Shown: positions 1 to 6,514, counted from the stretch's first letter. The stretch: DNA of 7,810 bases from an uncultured Lachnospiraceae bacterium (GCA_910585825.1 CAJUEY010000031.1:1-7810); one strand, 5' to 3'. The notes: generated by a model not told the origin, from the sequence alone. Program-made: numbers and translations.

Positions 1-165
1 AACCCTTGAATAATGGATATTTTCTAAGTCACCTATTCCAACTATCCAACAGATGCCGGACACACGTACACAAAAAGAGCCGCCTGTATGATCTCGTAAA
101 TGTTATTTGCCATAGGCAGGGAAACTAATACTCTGATCAGGCATATGGAGAAGTATACAAAAACA

Positions 166-255
166 GCCCGGGAGCGATTGGATGATATTGCAGCGGAAAC
201 CTTGCGACCAAAAGGAACACATTTCCCAGACAATTCAACCCAATCACTCCCGGGC
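166..255. repeat. Long imperfect inverted repeat, 16-bp arms
   Basis: The left arm (166-181, GCCCGGGAGCGATTGG) and right arm (240-255, CCAATCACTCCCGGGC) are reverse complements at 15 of 16 positions. The only mismatch is a C opposite an A. The arms enclose 58 bases, and the GC-rich CCCGGG core stands out from the surrounding DNA. On the plus strand the right arm is followed, five bases later, by a run of six T (261-266). The element could therefore be a structured RNA with terminator-like character, a remnant of a small mobile element, or chance. No function is assigned. Confidence 0.6.
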
Positions 256-386
256 ATATCTTTTTTGACAAATCTTTCTCAATCTATGAAGATCATGGTA
301 TGACGCAATTTTTTTATAAAATCGAATCAAAAACGAACGAAAACCTGCTTTGGAATTTCATCCGGGCAAACAACGCAGCACAAGTT

Positions 387-404
387 AAAAAAGCGTTTTG
401 CTTT
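387..404 (-). terminator. Weak candidate terminator after lnpA
   Basis: Read on the minus strand, AAAGC-AAAAC-GCTTT forms a 5-bp stem with a 5-base loop, and the right arm runs into a total of six T. It begins 18 bases after the lnpA stop codon, where a terminator would be expected. The stem has only two G-C pairs, so termination would be weak and the call is tentative. Confidence 0.3.
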
Positions 405-422
405 GGCTTCGTCTGCATAAAT

Positions 423-2588
423 TTAAATGTTTGCATTATAATCCACCCAGCGCATTTCCATGGGTTCTAATTCCAGTTTCTCAGCCAATTCACCGTTGAC
501 GTAAAGATCGGTGCGCTTCGCTTCTTTTGAATTGTTGATTACGGCGATTTTTCCGGTCTTTTCAAATACGGCAAGCTCCGTATCCACGTCTGTGACATAG
601 AATTTCTTCATTTCTTCTTCCATGCCGGCAGCATAGTAAATCGCTCGCATCAAAATACGGCAGTTCTGCGGAGAATACGGCAGTCCCGCAAAATATACGC
701 CATGGCCTTTTCCATAATCATTTACCACAAGCTGGCTGTATTCGCCGTCCATGGAAAGAATCTGATAATCTTCTCCCTGAGCGTAAATCCGGCTCATGCC
801 TTCGCCGAAATCAACCTCTCCTTCGATATCCTCCAAAATAAAGTGATTCGGATTTAATTCGTTATACTTGTCCGTACTCAAAGAATACATCATCTCACGA
901 TCTACACCAAGCACGTCGCTCAGCTGGAAATAACGTCCTTCAAACTGATATGCCGTCGGTTCTCCCACGCCGATAAAACCGCCGCCGTTATCCACAAATT
1001 CACGTATCTTCGTTACGACTTCCGCATCAATCCAGTTCTCGCCGCCGCTGAAGGCGGTTTCCGCATCGCCAAAATTAATGATGACTTTGATATCATCGGA
1101 AATGCCGTTCTTAATATCGTCAAAACCAATAAATTCCACATCAAACGGCATGCCGCTTAAGCATTCCAGTACGCCGTTGTAGGAATAAATCTCCCTGTGC
1201 CAGATGGAATGGTGCACCTGATAAGACATCCATCCGCGAAGCGGTCCCCAGGCGCTTAAAACGGCAACTTTAAACGGAGCCGTATATGCGCTTTCCCCCT
1301 GCATGTTTTCATGAATCAGGCGGAACTCTCCAACGACAAATTTAATCGCGTCAATAAATCCGTCCCACTGAGCCGCAAGCTTTAAATATCCGCCGTATCC
1401 GATTCTGTCTAACGGGGAGCGCAAAATGGAACGTCTTACTTTTAACCAGTTCTCCTTCGCCTCTCCTATCGGATCGCCGCCCTCACAGAATACATCCGGG
1501 AAGAAATACGGAAGAAGCCTTCCTTCCGTGTACTTCACGCCTTTGATGTCGGAAACCATACGCATGGTAACGCCATCTCCTACAGAACCGACTACGGCGT
1601 CCAGTCCGATATTGGCAAAATATTTGCCGAACGGCTCTGTTCCGATCCAGTGGTCTCCCACGAACATCATCGCTTCTTTCCCATAGGAATGCACGATGTC
1701 TACAATTTCTTTTGCCAGCTTGCTGACTTCAATCTGCTGAAATTCAATATAATCCCGGAATTCTTTGCTGGGCACACGGAATATGGAATTGTGATAGCCC
1801 TGATCCACGATGAATTCCGGACGGAATTTATAGCCTGCCCACTTTTCAAACTGCTCCAAAATATAGGGACTTACGCTTGCGCTGTAGCCAAACCAGTCTA
1901 CGAATTTTTCTCTCTTTTGATCATCAAACGTCAGCGTAAACTGATGGAAAAATGTCGTAAACCTTACGACGTTGATCTCAGGATTGTCCTCACACCATTT
2001 TTTCAGTTTCTCCTTCACATGCTGCTGCGTTTTTGGCAGACGCACGTCAAAGGTGATCTGATGCGGCGCATCTTTCCAGTCATTTGTGATGAAATTAAAC
2101 ATATGAACCGGGTCCCAGATTAAAAACGCCAGAAAGCTGACGGTATACTGATGATAGGGAACCGTCTGAATCTCCACTTCTCCCGTCGCCTCATCATAAT
2201 CCCATTGATCGGTCGGCACAACCTCTCCCGTTGTACGGTCAATGACTTCCCACCAGCGTTTCGGATCGTGAATCGTATTCACCTTCAACTGCTCTCTGTG
2301 AAATCCCTTCATCAGTTCAATTCTAAGCGTCTCTCCCCGGGCCGTCACGCGGTCGCTAATCAGATATTCCTGCTGAACCTCATCCGGATTCGCTTCCGCC
2401 CATTCATTATCCTTTCTCGTTGTATAATAAGTGGCATATTTCTTTGCATCCTGAGAAAGCAATGCATCCGGAAATGTCGTTCCGTCACAATCCCTTAATG
2501 CATCAGCGCCTAATAATTCTTTTAACCGTATGGTTTCATCTACCATATCCACATCGGTTGGCAGAGTCAATCTTCCACTTTGTTCCAT
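423..2588 (-). CDS. lnpA: 1,3-beta-galactosyl-N-acetylhexosamine phosphorylase (GH112)
   Basis: A cytoplasmic phosphorylase that uses inorganic phosphate to cleave Gal-beta-1,3-GlcNAc (lacto-N-biose) and/or Gal-beta-1,3-GalNAc (galacto-N-biose) to galactose 1-phosphate and the free N-acetylhexosamine. The 721 residues match the usual length of the family and there is no signal peptide. GH112 hallmarks are visible: RDCDGT at 32-37, the WDP segment at 158-160, and GDHWIGTEP at 311-319, whose Asp312 corresponds to the general acid (Asp313) of the Bifidobacterium longum enzyme. From known structures, residues up to about 440 form the TIM-barrel part, about 440-655 an alpha/beta domain with the Gly-rich DNGGGFIGVGEPT stretch, and the rest a beta domain. 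The start is fixed by CAGGAGGG (2593-2600), five bases upstream. The family also contains galactosyl-rhamnose phosphorylases. The sequence looks like the GNB/LNB branch, but the acceptor preference cannot be read by eye. It is divergent from nagBA. Confidence 0.93.
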   Translation of the reverse strand: MEQSGRLTLPTDVDMVDETIRLKELLGADALRDCDGTTFPDALLSQDAKKYATYYTTRKDNEWAEANPDEVQQEYLISDRVTARGETLRIELMKGFHREQLKVNTIHDPKRWWEVIDRTTGEVVPTDQWDYDEATGEVEIQTVPYHQYTVSFLAFLIWDPVHMFNFITNDWKDAPHQITFDVRLPKTQQHVKEKLKKWCEDNPEINVVRFTTFFHQFTLTFDDQKREKFVDWFGYSASVSPYILEQFEKWAGYKFRPEFIVDQGYHNSIFRVPSKEFRDYIEFQQIEVSKLAKEIVDIVHSYGKEAMMFVGDHWIGTEPFGKYFANIGLDAVVGSVGDGVTMRMVSDIKGVKYTEGRLLPYFFPDVFCEGGDPIGEAKENWLKVRRSILRSPLDRIGYGGYLKLAAQWDGFIDAIKFVVGEFRLIHENMQGESAYTAPFKVAVLSAWGPLRGWMSYQVHHSIWHREIYSYNGVLECLSGMPFDVEFIGFDDIKNGISDDIKVIINFGDAETAFSGGENWIDAEVVTKIREFVDNGGGFIGVGEPTAYQFEGRYFQLSDVLGVDREMMYSLSTDKYNELNPNHFILEDIEGEVDFGEGMSRIYAQGEDYQILSMDGEYSQLVVNDYGKGHGVYFAGLPYSPQNCRILMRAIYYAAGMEEEMKKFYVTDVDTELAVFEKTGKIAVINNSKEAKRTDLYVNGELAEKLELEPMEMRWVDYNANI

Positions 2589-2633
2589 AGTACCCTCCTG
2601 TTTTGTTTTTCATTCTTTGTATATGCTTGTTAT

Positions 2634-2662
2634 AGTATATCTGTCTGACAGATTGAATGCAA
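2634..2662 (-). promoter_or_regulatory. lnpA promoter (sigma-A type)
   Basis: On the minus strand, TTGCAT (2657-2662) and TATACT (2634-2639) are separated by exactly 17 bases. The -10 matches consensus at five of six positions and the -35 is only moderate, consistent with a regulated promoter. The leader to the lnpA ATG is about 40 bases and contains the strong ribosome binding site. Confidence 0.6.
2639..2653. promoter_or_regulatory. Operator-like palindrome within the lnpA promoter
   Basis: ATCTGTC-T-GACAGAT is a perfect inverted repeat with 7-bp arms around one central base. It fills most of the 17-bp spacer between the lnpA -35 and -10, so a bound protein would block RNA polymerase. The GTC-N-GAC core resembles the GT...AC sites of GntR-family regulators, an inference from general knowledge. 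No regulator gene is in the window. The site lies about 55-70 bases upstream of the nagB -35, so it could affect nagBA only indirectly. Confidence 0.6.
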
Positions 2663-2707
2663 GTCTTTTTTAATTATAAAATATGAATAAAAAAATGGAA
2701 CTTAGGA

Positions 2708-2735
2708 TTGTGAATTTTGGAAAATGTACTATAAT
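2708..2735 (+). promoter_or_regulatory. nagBA promoter (sigma-A type)
   Basis: TTGTGA (2708-2713) and a perfect TATAAT (2730-2735) are separated by 16 bases. The predicted transcription start lies near 2742, about 30 bases before the nagB start codon, leaving a short AT-rich leader with the ribosome binding site. The consensus -10 suggests a reasonably strong promoter. Confidence 0.6.
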
Positions 2736-2748
2736 ATAAATATATTAT
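2731..2748. repeat. AT-rich palindrome over the nagB transcription start
   Basis: ATAATATA-AA-TATATTAT is a perfect inverted repeat with 8-bp arms. It overlaps the nagB -10 and the predicted transcription start, which is a typical repressor position. It consists only of A and T in an AT-rich region, so chance is a real alternative, and it does not resemble the GTC/GAC palindrome at 2639-2653. Confidence 0.3.
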
Positions 2749-2754
2749 TTTATT

Positions 2755-2761
2755 AAGGAGG
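2755..2761 (+). promoter_or_regulatory. nagB ribosome binding site, decides the start
   Basis: AAGGAGG sits nine bases upstream of the ATG at 2771. An in-frame ATG at 2762 directly abuts this sequence and cannot be served by it, so the start is placed at 2771. Confidence 0.85.
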
Positions 2762-2770
2762 ATGATTGTT

Positions 2771-3526
2771 ATGCAATTAATTCAGGCAAAAGACTACGAT
2801 GACATGAGCCGCAAAGCGGCGAATATTATTTCTGCTCAGGTGATCCTGAAACCGAACTGTGTACTTGGTCTGGCAACAGGCTCTACACCCCTTGGCACTT
2901 ATTCCAATCTGATTGACTGGTACAAAAAAGGCGATCTTGATTTTTCACAGGTTTCTTCCGTAAATCTGGATGAATACAGAGGACTTCCCGCAGACAACGA
3001 TCAGAGCTACCGTTATTTTATGAAAACCAATTTATTCGATCAGGTAAACATTGACCAGAGCAGGACTTATGTTCCAAACGGAATGGAACCGGACAGCGAC
3101 AAAGCCTGCCGCGATCATGATAATATCATCAACGAATTGGGCGGCATTGATCTGCAGCTGCTGGGACTAGGATTAAACGGCCATATCGGATTTAACGAGC
3201 CGGCGGATGAATTTCCGAAGGGAACCCACTGTGTAGATCTGACGCAGAGCACCATTGAGGCAAATTCCAGATTCTTTGCATCCATTGACGAAGTTCCTAC
3301 TCAGGCATACACCATGGGCATTCAGTCGATTATGCTGGCGAAAAAGATTCTGATTATCGCAAGCGGCGCCAACAAAGCCGAAATTATCGCAAAAGCATTT
3401 TTAGGACCGGTTACACCGGAAGTTCCTGCATCCATCCTTCAGATGCATCCGGATGTTACACTGGTGGCTGATGAGGCTGCTTTATCTGCATATGTAAAAC
3501 AGAAGAGTGAAATGGAGGCGAAATAA
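2771..3526 (+). CDS. nagB: Glucosamine-6-phosphate deaminase
   Basis: Cytoplasmic aldose-ketose isomerase/deaminase converting glucosamine 6-phosphate to fructose 6-phosphate and ammonia, the last step of GlcNAc catabolism. With the start at 2771 the protein has 251 residues, close to the short Bacillus-type NagB. Motifs in order are the phosphate-binding loop LATGSTPLGTY (34-44), NLDEYRGL (65-72) with the catalytic-base Asp67, and LGLNGHIGFNEP (133-144) with His138 and Glu143. Asn136 replaces the Asp141 of the E. coli enzyme, which I recall as normal for the monomeric Gram-positive form. The protein lacks the longer C-terminal allosteric part of the E. coli hexamer, so it is probably not GlcNAc6P-activated. 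It is the first gene of the nagB-nagA operon, and the nagA ATG follows two bases after its stop. The order is opposite to the nagA-nagB of Bacillus subtilis. Confidence 0.95.
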   Translation: MQLIQAKDYDDMSRKAANIISAQVILKPNCVLGLATGSTPLGTYSNLIDWYKKGDLDFSQVSSVNLDEYRGLPADNDQSYRYFMKTNLFDQVNIDQSRTYVPNGMEPDSDKACRDHDNIINELGGIDLQLLGLGLNGHIGFNEPADEFPKGTHCVDLTQSTIEANSRFFASIDEVPTQAYTMGIQSIMLAKKILIIASGANKAEIIAKAFLGPVTPEVPASILQMHPDVTLVADEAALSAYVKQKSEMEAK

Positions 3527-3528
3527 TC

Positions 3529-4659
3529 ATGGTCATCAAAAATGCTCTCGTATTTACAGAAGAAGGCAAGTTTGTGGAGAAAGACGTTTACGTAGACGGC
3601 GAACGCATTGCCGATACTGCTTCAGATTCTGATGTAATCGACGGCACCGGCTGTTATCTGATCCCGGGACTTATGGATATCCACTTCCATGGCTGCATGG
3701 GACATGATTTCTGCGATGCAACACCGGAAGCATTAGACGCTATGGCAGAATATGAATTGAAAAACGGTATTACTTCGATCTGCCCGGCATCCATGACTCT
3801 TTCTGAAGAATCTCTGGTTCACATCTGTGAAAATGCAAAAGATTACCGTGATTCCTGGACGCCAGGAACAAAAGCAAGACTCTGCGGCATCAATTTGGAA
3901 GGACCGTTTATTGCCATGAGCAAAAAGGGCGCGCAGAATCCCAAATATGTAACGCCTCCGAATATAGATATGTTCCAGCATCTCATCGATGCCGGAGACG
4001 GACTTGTAAAACTTACTACCATCGCACCGGAAACAGAAGGAGCCATGGATTTCATCCGTCATTTTTCCAAAGAAATCAGAATTTCCATTGGACACACAGA
4101 TTGTGATTACGACACTGCAAAAGAAGCTTTTCTTGCAGGTGCAAGCCATATTACACATCTGTTTAACGCTATGCCGCCATTTACACACCGGAAACCGGCT
4201 TTGATCGGCGCGGGCTTTGACACAGAGAAAGTGACACCGGAAATCATCTGCGACGGAATTCACATCGATCCTTCTTCTGTGAGAGTTGCTTTTTCCATAT
4301 TCGGCGACGACCGTCTGATCTTAATCAGCGACAGTATGATGGCAACCGGAATGGAAAACGGCGATTACTCTCTTGGCGGACTTGCTGTAAAAGTAACCGG
4401 CCGTCTTGCCACTTTAGAAGATGGTACGATTGCCGGATCTGCAACTAATCTTATGGACTGTGTGAGAACAGCTGTACAGAAAATGGAAATTCCGTTGGAA
4501 AGCGCAATCAAATGCGCATCCATCAACCCGGCAAAAGCCATTGGCGAAGACAAAGAATACGGCAGCATCAAAGTCGGAAAATATGCAGACCTTCTGCTGC
4601 TTGACAAAGACGATCTGGCATTGAAGAAAGTCATTTCCCATGGAGTAGTTGTTTCATAA
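3529..4659 (+). CDS. nagA: N-acetylglucosamine-6-phosphate deacetylase
   Basis: Amidohydrolase-superfamily enzyme that removes the acetyl group from GlcNAc 6-phosphate, giving glucosamine 6-phosphate for NagB. The 376 residues are typical. A small beta-sandwich is split between the N terminus and C terminus (ending DLLLLDKDD at 354-362) around the metal-binding TIM barrel. Visible active-site elements are HFHG (His52, His54), LEGPF (Glu124, metal ligand), IGHT (His189), THLFNAM (His210), DGIH (His245, substrate) and LISDSMMATG (Asp268, the catalytic base). All key residues are present. The gene is translationally close to nagB (two-base gap), with GGAGG at 3514-3518 lying inside the end of nagB. 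Some relatives act on GalNAc 6-phosphate (AgaA), but pairing with NagB rather than an AgaS-type deaminase favours GlcNAc 6-phosphate. Confidence 0.95.
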   Translation: MVIKNALVFTEEGKFVEKDVYVDGERIADTASDSDVIDGTGCYLIPGLMDIHFHGCMGHDFCDATPEALDAMAEYELKNGITSICPASMTLSEESLVHICENAKDYRDSWTPGTKARLCGINLEGPFIAMSKKGAQNPKYVTPPNIDMFQHLIDAGDGLVKLTTIAPETEGAMDFIRHFSKEIRISIGHTDCDYDTAKEAFLAGASHITHLFNAMPPFTHRKPALIGAGFDTEKVTPEIICDGIHIDPSSVRVAFSIFGDDRLILISDSMMATGMENGDYSLGGLAVKVTGRLATLEDGTIAGSATNLMDCVRTAVQKMEIPLESAIKCASINPAKAIGEDKEYGSIKVGKYADLLLLDKDDLALKKVISHGVVVS

Positions 4660-4687
4660 AATTTTACAATTGTATTTTTAAAGGATC

Positions 4688-4726
4688 AAAGGCTCCGCAT
4701 AACGATTGTGATATGCGGAGCCTTTT
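4688..4726 (+). terminator. Rho-independent terminator of nagBA
   Basis: A perfect 14-bp stem (4688-4701 with 4712-4725) encloses a 10-base loop and includes the GC-rich GGCTCCGC/GCGGAGCC core. It lies 28 bases after the nagA stop. The right arm ends in four T followed by AAATATT. The stem is strong although the U tract is short. Confidence 0.85.
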
Positions 4727-4783
4727 AAATATTAAATTCGCCCTGCATTTTCTCTTAATATATTATGAATATTCTGCGATTTC

Positions 4784-4812
4784 TTGACTCCTTATTTCAT
4801 AAGTCATAGACT
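4784..4812 (+). promoter_or_regulatory. Candidate promoter of the SH3b gene
   Basis: TTGACT (4784-4789, five of six to consensus) and TAGACT (4807-4812, four of six) are separated by 17 bases and lie about 34 bases before the start codon. An ATAAGT/ACTTAT inverted repeat (4799-4804 and 4815-4820) flanks the -10. The position after a terminator indicates that the gene has its own promoter. Confidence 0.45.
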
Positions 4813-4845
4813 GAACTTATCATAAAATAAAGGAGTGAATTTACC

Positions 4846-5670
4846 ATGAAAACAAAACAACATATTTCCGGCAGGTTCCTGCTTGTATTCAGTCTGTTCT
4901 TCCTGCTGTGCGGTACGGTCAAAACTTCGGCAGCCACGGCGCCCGGAAGGATACAGGGCCTAAAATGCGGTATCACGACCAAAAACAGCGTCAATCTTTC
5001 CTGGCAGGGACAGTCCGGCATTTCCGGTTATCAGATCTACCGTTCTATGGCCTACGACGGTCAATACACAAGAGTCAAAAACATCAACCCTTCTATGAAT
5101 GCATTCTGCAACAAAAAGCTTTTGGAGGGACAGGAATATTATTATAAGGTACGCTCCTATATTTCTTCCCCGGAAGGTATTGCCTACGGAAAATTTTCAA
5201 AGATCAGACGAACTTCTACCAAAAAGCCCTTTTCTCAAAATGCCATTGTCTGCAAACGCGCTAACCTTCGAAAACATGCCGGAACAAACCATCCTGTAAT
5301 CACTACTCTGGATGAAGGCGCTTCTGTAACTGTTCTTGCTTCTGCTCAGGATAAAGAGGGCGGCGCATGGAATTATATATCCTGTTTCATCAACAATCGT
5401 ACCGTAAAAGGCTATATTTACAGCAATCTGCTGCAGAAACAGCAGGCATCCGTGAGACAATACGGAAAAGTAACCGCCCTTCGTCTGAATGTCCGCACAA
5501 ATGCCGGAACGAACTATCCTGTGATTGCCTCTCTGAAAAAAGGAAAAAAAGTCATCCTTCTGGGACAAAAAAAAGCTGCTGATTTTTCAGTCTGGTATCT
5601 GATCCAAGTGAAACAGAAAGGAAAAAGCATTCAGGGATATGTATCTTCCCGTTATATCAAACCTGTCTGA
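4846..5670 (+). CDS. Secreted FN3 and double SH3b domain protein
   Basis: A 274-residue exported protein of unknown substrate. Residues 1-29 form a Sec signal peptide: basic start, hydrophobic core FLLVFSLFFLL, likely cleavage after TSA. The Cys at 22 is not in a lipobox. Residues about 36-124 resemble a fibronectin type III module (VNLSW, GYQIYRS, YYYKVRSY). Two bacterial SH3 domains follow, about 134-196 and 209-272, each with the ANLR/LNVR, AGTN-P-VI and GYIYS/GYVSS pattern. The repeats share near-identical DNA (5278-5300 versus 5503-5525), so they arose by tandem duplication. SH3b domains usually bind peptidoglycan or cell-wall peptides, so a wall-associated role outside the membrane is likely. 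No hydrolase, sortase signal or transmembrane anchor is present. AAGGAGTG at 4830-4837 supports the start. It is not functionally tied to nagBA. Confidence 0.85.
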   Translation: MKTKQHISGRFLLVFSLFFLLCGTVKTSAATAPGRIQGLKCGITTKNSVNLSWQGQSGISGYQIYRSMAYDGQYTRVKNINPSMNAFCNKKLLEGQEYYYKVRSYISSPEGIAYGKFSKIRRTSTKKPFSQNAIVCKRANLRKHAGTNHPVITTLDEGASVTVLASAQDKEGGAWNYISCFINNRTVKGYIYSNLLQKQQASVRQYGKVTALRLNVRTNAGTNYPVIASLKKGKKVILLGQKKAADFSVWYLIQVKQKGKSIQGYVSSRYIKPV

Positions 5671-5704
5671 TTTTGTTTAAGCCCTATATAGCTGCCATAC
5701 AATT

Positions 5705-6133
5705 TCAGAACTTCTGTGTATTTTCCTGCATAAAGGGATATCCGGAAAGTATTTCAGATCTGTCCGGCATAGAACAAATGCTGCCTTTTCTTGTTGTTAT
5801 AATGGAAGCGGCAGCATTTGCAAATAACAGCATCTTTGTTAAATCCTCTTCCATTAAGTTATTATTCCATGCTCCAACAGGTATCCCGGCGCACAGGCGC
5901 AAAATGTATCTCCCGCTCCTGTGGCATCTGCAAACGCATCGTTTTGAAAAGGTTTTCCAAATACTTTTTTCCATGATAATATGCAAGGCTCCCTTCTTCT
6001 CCAAGAGTAATATTCAAGCGGTTTATGCGAGAATTGTTTTGAATTTTGGCAGCAAAAGCAGTTCGACAGCCCAGTTTTGTATAAAATCAATTAACAACTC
6101 TCCCAAAGCCACTACATCATATGTTGTATGTAT
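5705..6133 (-). pseudogene. Remnant of a PfkB-family fructokinase
   Basis: Pieces of a ribokinase/PfkB sugar kinase appear in order on the minus strand in three reading frames. They are the N-terminal strand YDVVALGELLIDF (6119-6121 is the Tyr codon), then KLGCRTAFAAK (from 6077), ITLGEEGSLAYYHGK (within 5958-6026), the ATP/anion-hole signature DATGAGDTF (in frame only after a shift at the T run 5965-5970), and the C-terminal FANAAASIITTRKG with a final shift near 5857-5866. About 130 codons remain of a protein that is normally near 320 residues, so at least two internal deletions and several frameshifts have occurred. The expected start codon is replaced by ATA/CAT and no ribosome binding site is present. 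The sequence style matches bacterial fructokinases that convert fructose to fructose 6-phosphate. It is non-functional. Confidence 0.85.
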
Positions 6134-6220
6134 ATTAAGCCTTCTAGCCGTCAATGGCGCTGCAATCAGCAGCCAGGGACGGTAACGCCCCCATCTCACT
6201 GGTTCATCGGCTCTGTCCAT
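6134..6220 (-). pseudogene. Fragment of a GPH-family sugar transporter
   Basis: The minus-strand frame encodes DRADEPVRWGRYRPWLLIAA (residues 2-21 of the frame starting at 6220). The WGRYRPWLLI segment is the cytoplasmic loop motif of glycoside-pentoside-hexuronide:cation symporters (MelB/XylP type, MFS_2), which are about 450-500 residues long. Only about 29 codons survive. They run in frame straight into the fructokinase remnant, so one deletion probably joined the two genes. A TAA lies in frame just upstream of the ATG at 6220. Identification rests on this one motif. Confidence 0.6.
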
Positions 6221-6232
6221 ATTCCTTGAATT

Positions 6233-6514
6233 TTATTCTTTGTCCTTCCAATACCACCATTTCAGTTTTTCCGGCTCATGAGATTCATTCTCTGCATAAT
6301 ATACGGCGCAGCGGAATACATACAATACACATCTGTCATCCTGAAATCCCTTTTGCAGGCAGTCCTTCTGATACAATTCTTCCGGATCTTTTCCCTTTAA
6401 ATCTGCAATGCAGTGGATTCCGATGTTGTGCAAATGTCTCTCCATATTTGCTCCAATGCCCGGTATCTTCTGTAAATCACTGACAGTCAGCTTGTCTTCT
6501 TTCTTTTTAGCCAT
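6233..6514 (-). CDS. Cdd1-like helix-hairpin-helix protein ("pathogenicity locus" family)
   Basis: A small cytoplasmic protein of 93 residues. A Lys-rich start is followed by a helix-hairpin-helix motif, LQKIPGIGANMERHLHNIGI (14-33), of the kind that contacts DNA backbone without sequence specificity. The second half, with DRCVLYVFRCAVYYAE (60-75) and the terminal KLKWWYWKD, matches the Pfam "pathogenicity locus" (Cdd1) family, named after a gene flanking the Clostridioides difficile toxin locus. The name does not imply virulence and the biochemical function is unknown. There are four Cys (35, 52, 62, 69). An earlier in-frame ATG at 6544 would add ten residues, including one translated from the ribosome binding site (TRGG), so the start at 6514 is preferred. 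The gene is monocistronic and the pseudogene remnants begin 13 bases after its stop. Confidence 0.85.
   Translation of the reverse strand: MAKKKEDKLTVSDLQKIPGIGANMERHLHNIGIHCIADLKGKDPEELYQKDCLQKGFQDDRCVLYVFRCAVYYAENESHEPEKLKWWYWKDKE

Larger units (their letters stand above)
1..422. other. Region downstream of lnpA without a convincing gene
   Basis: These 422 bases hold no gene I can support. Two short overlapping open frames exist, at 42-257 minus and 100-303 plus. Neither has a proper ribosome binding site or a recognisable domain, and the minus frame has an in-frame stop shortly upstream of its ATG. The minus frame is rather hydrophobic in its second half, so a decayed membrane protein is possible but unproven. 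The structures I can see are an imperfect inverted repeat at 166-255 and a small U-tract hairpin at 387-404 just after the lnpA stop codon. Confidence 0.5.

Noticed and set aside
42..257. Minus-strand 71-codon open frame with a hydrophobic second half
   Set aside because: No good ribosome binding site, an in-frame stop just upstream, no recognisable domain, and its 5' part lies in the inverted repeat at 166-255.
100..303. Plus-strand 67-codon open frame
   Set aside because: No ribosome binding site or promoter, no known motif, and it overlaps the other equally weak frame and the inverted repeat.
1650..2123. 157-codon open frame antisense to lnpA
   Set aside because: It lies wholly inside a strongly supported GH112 gene, has no ribosome binding site, and looks like a by-product of lnpA codon use.
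2762..2764. ATG nine bases upstream of the chosen nagB start
   Set aside because: It directly abuts AAGGAGG, so the ribosome could not use that site for it. Family N termini begin near MQLI.
3176..3178. Asn136 in NagB where the E. coli enzyme has Asp141, considered as a lost catalytic residue
   Set aside because: Asn at this position is, as I recall, usual in the monomeric Gram-positive NagB form. His138, Glu143 and Asp67 are intact.
3733..4263. 176-codon open frame antisense to nagA
   Set aside because: A shadow of the well-supported nagA. The Cys/Phe-rich composition is typical of an antisense frame.
4846..4920. Possible lipoprotein signal around Cys22 of the SH3b protein
   Set aside because: The residues before the Cys (FLL) do not fit a lipobox, which needs a small residue just before it. 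A normal Sec signal with cleavage near TSA fits better.
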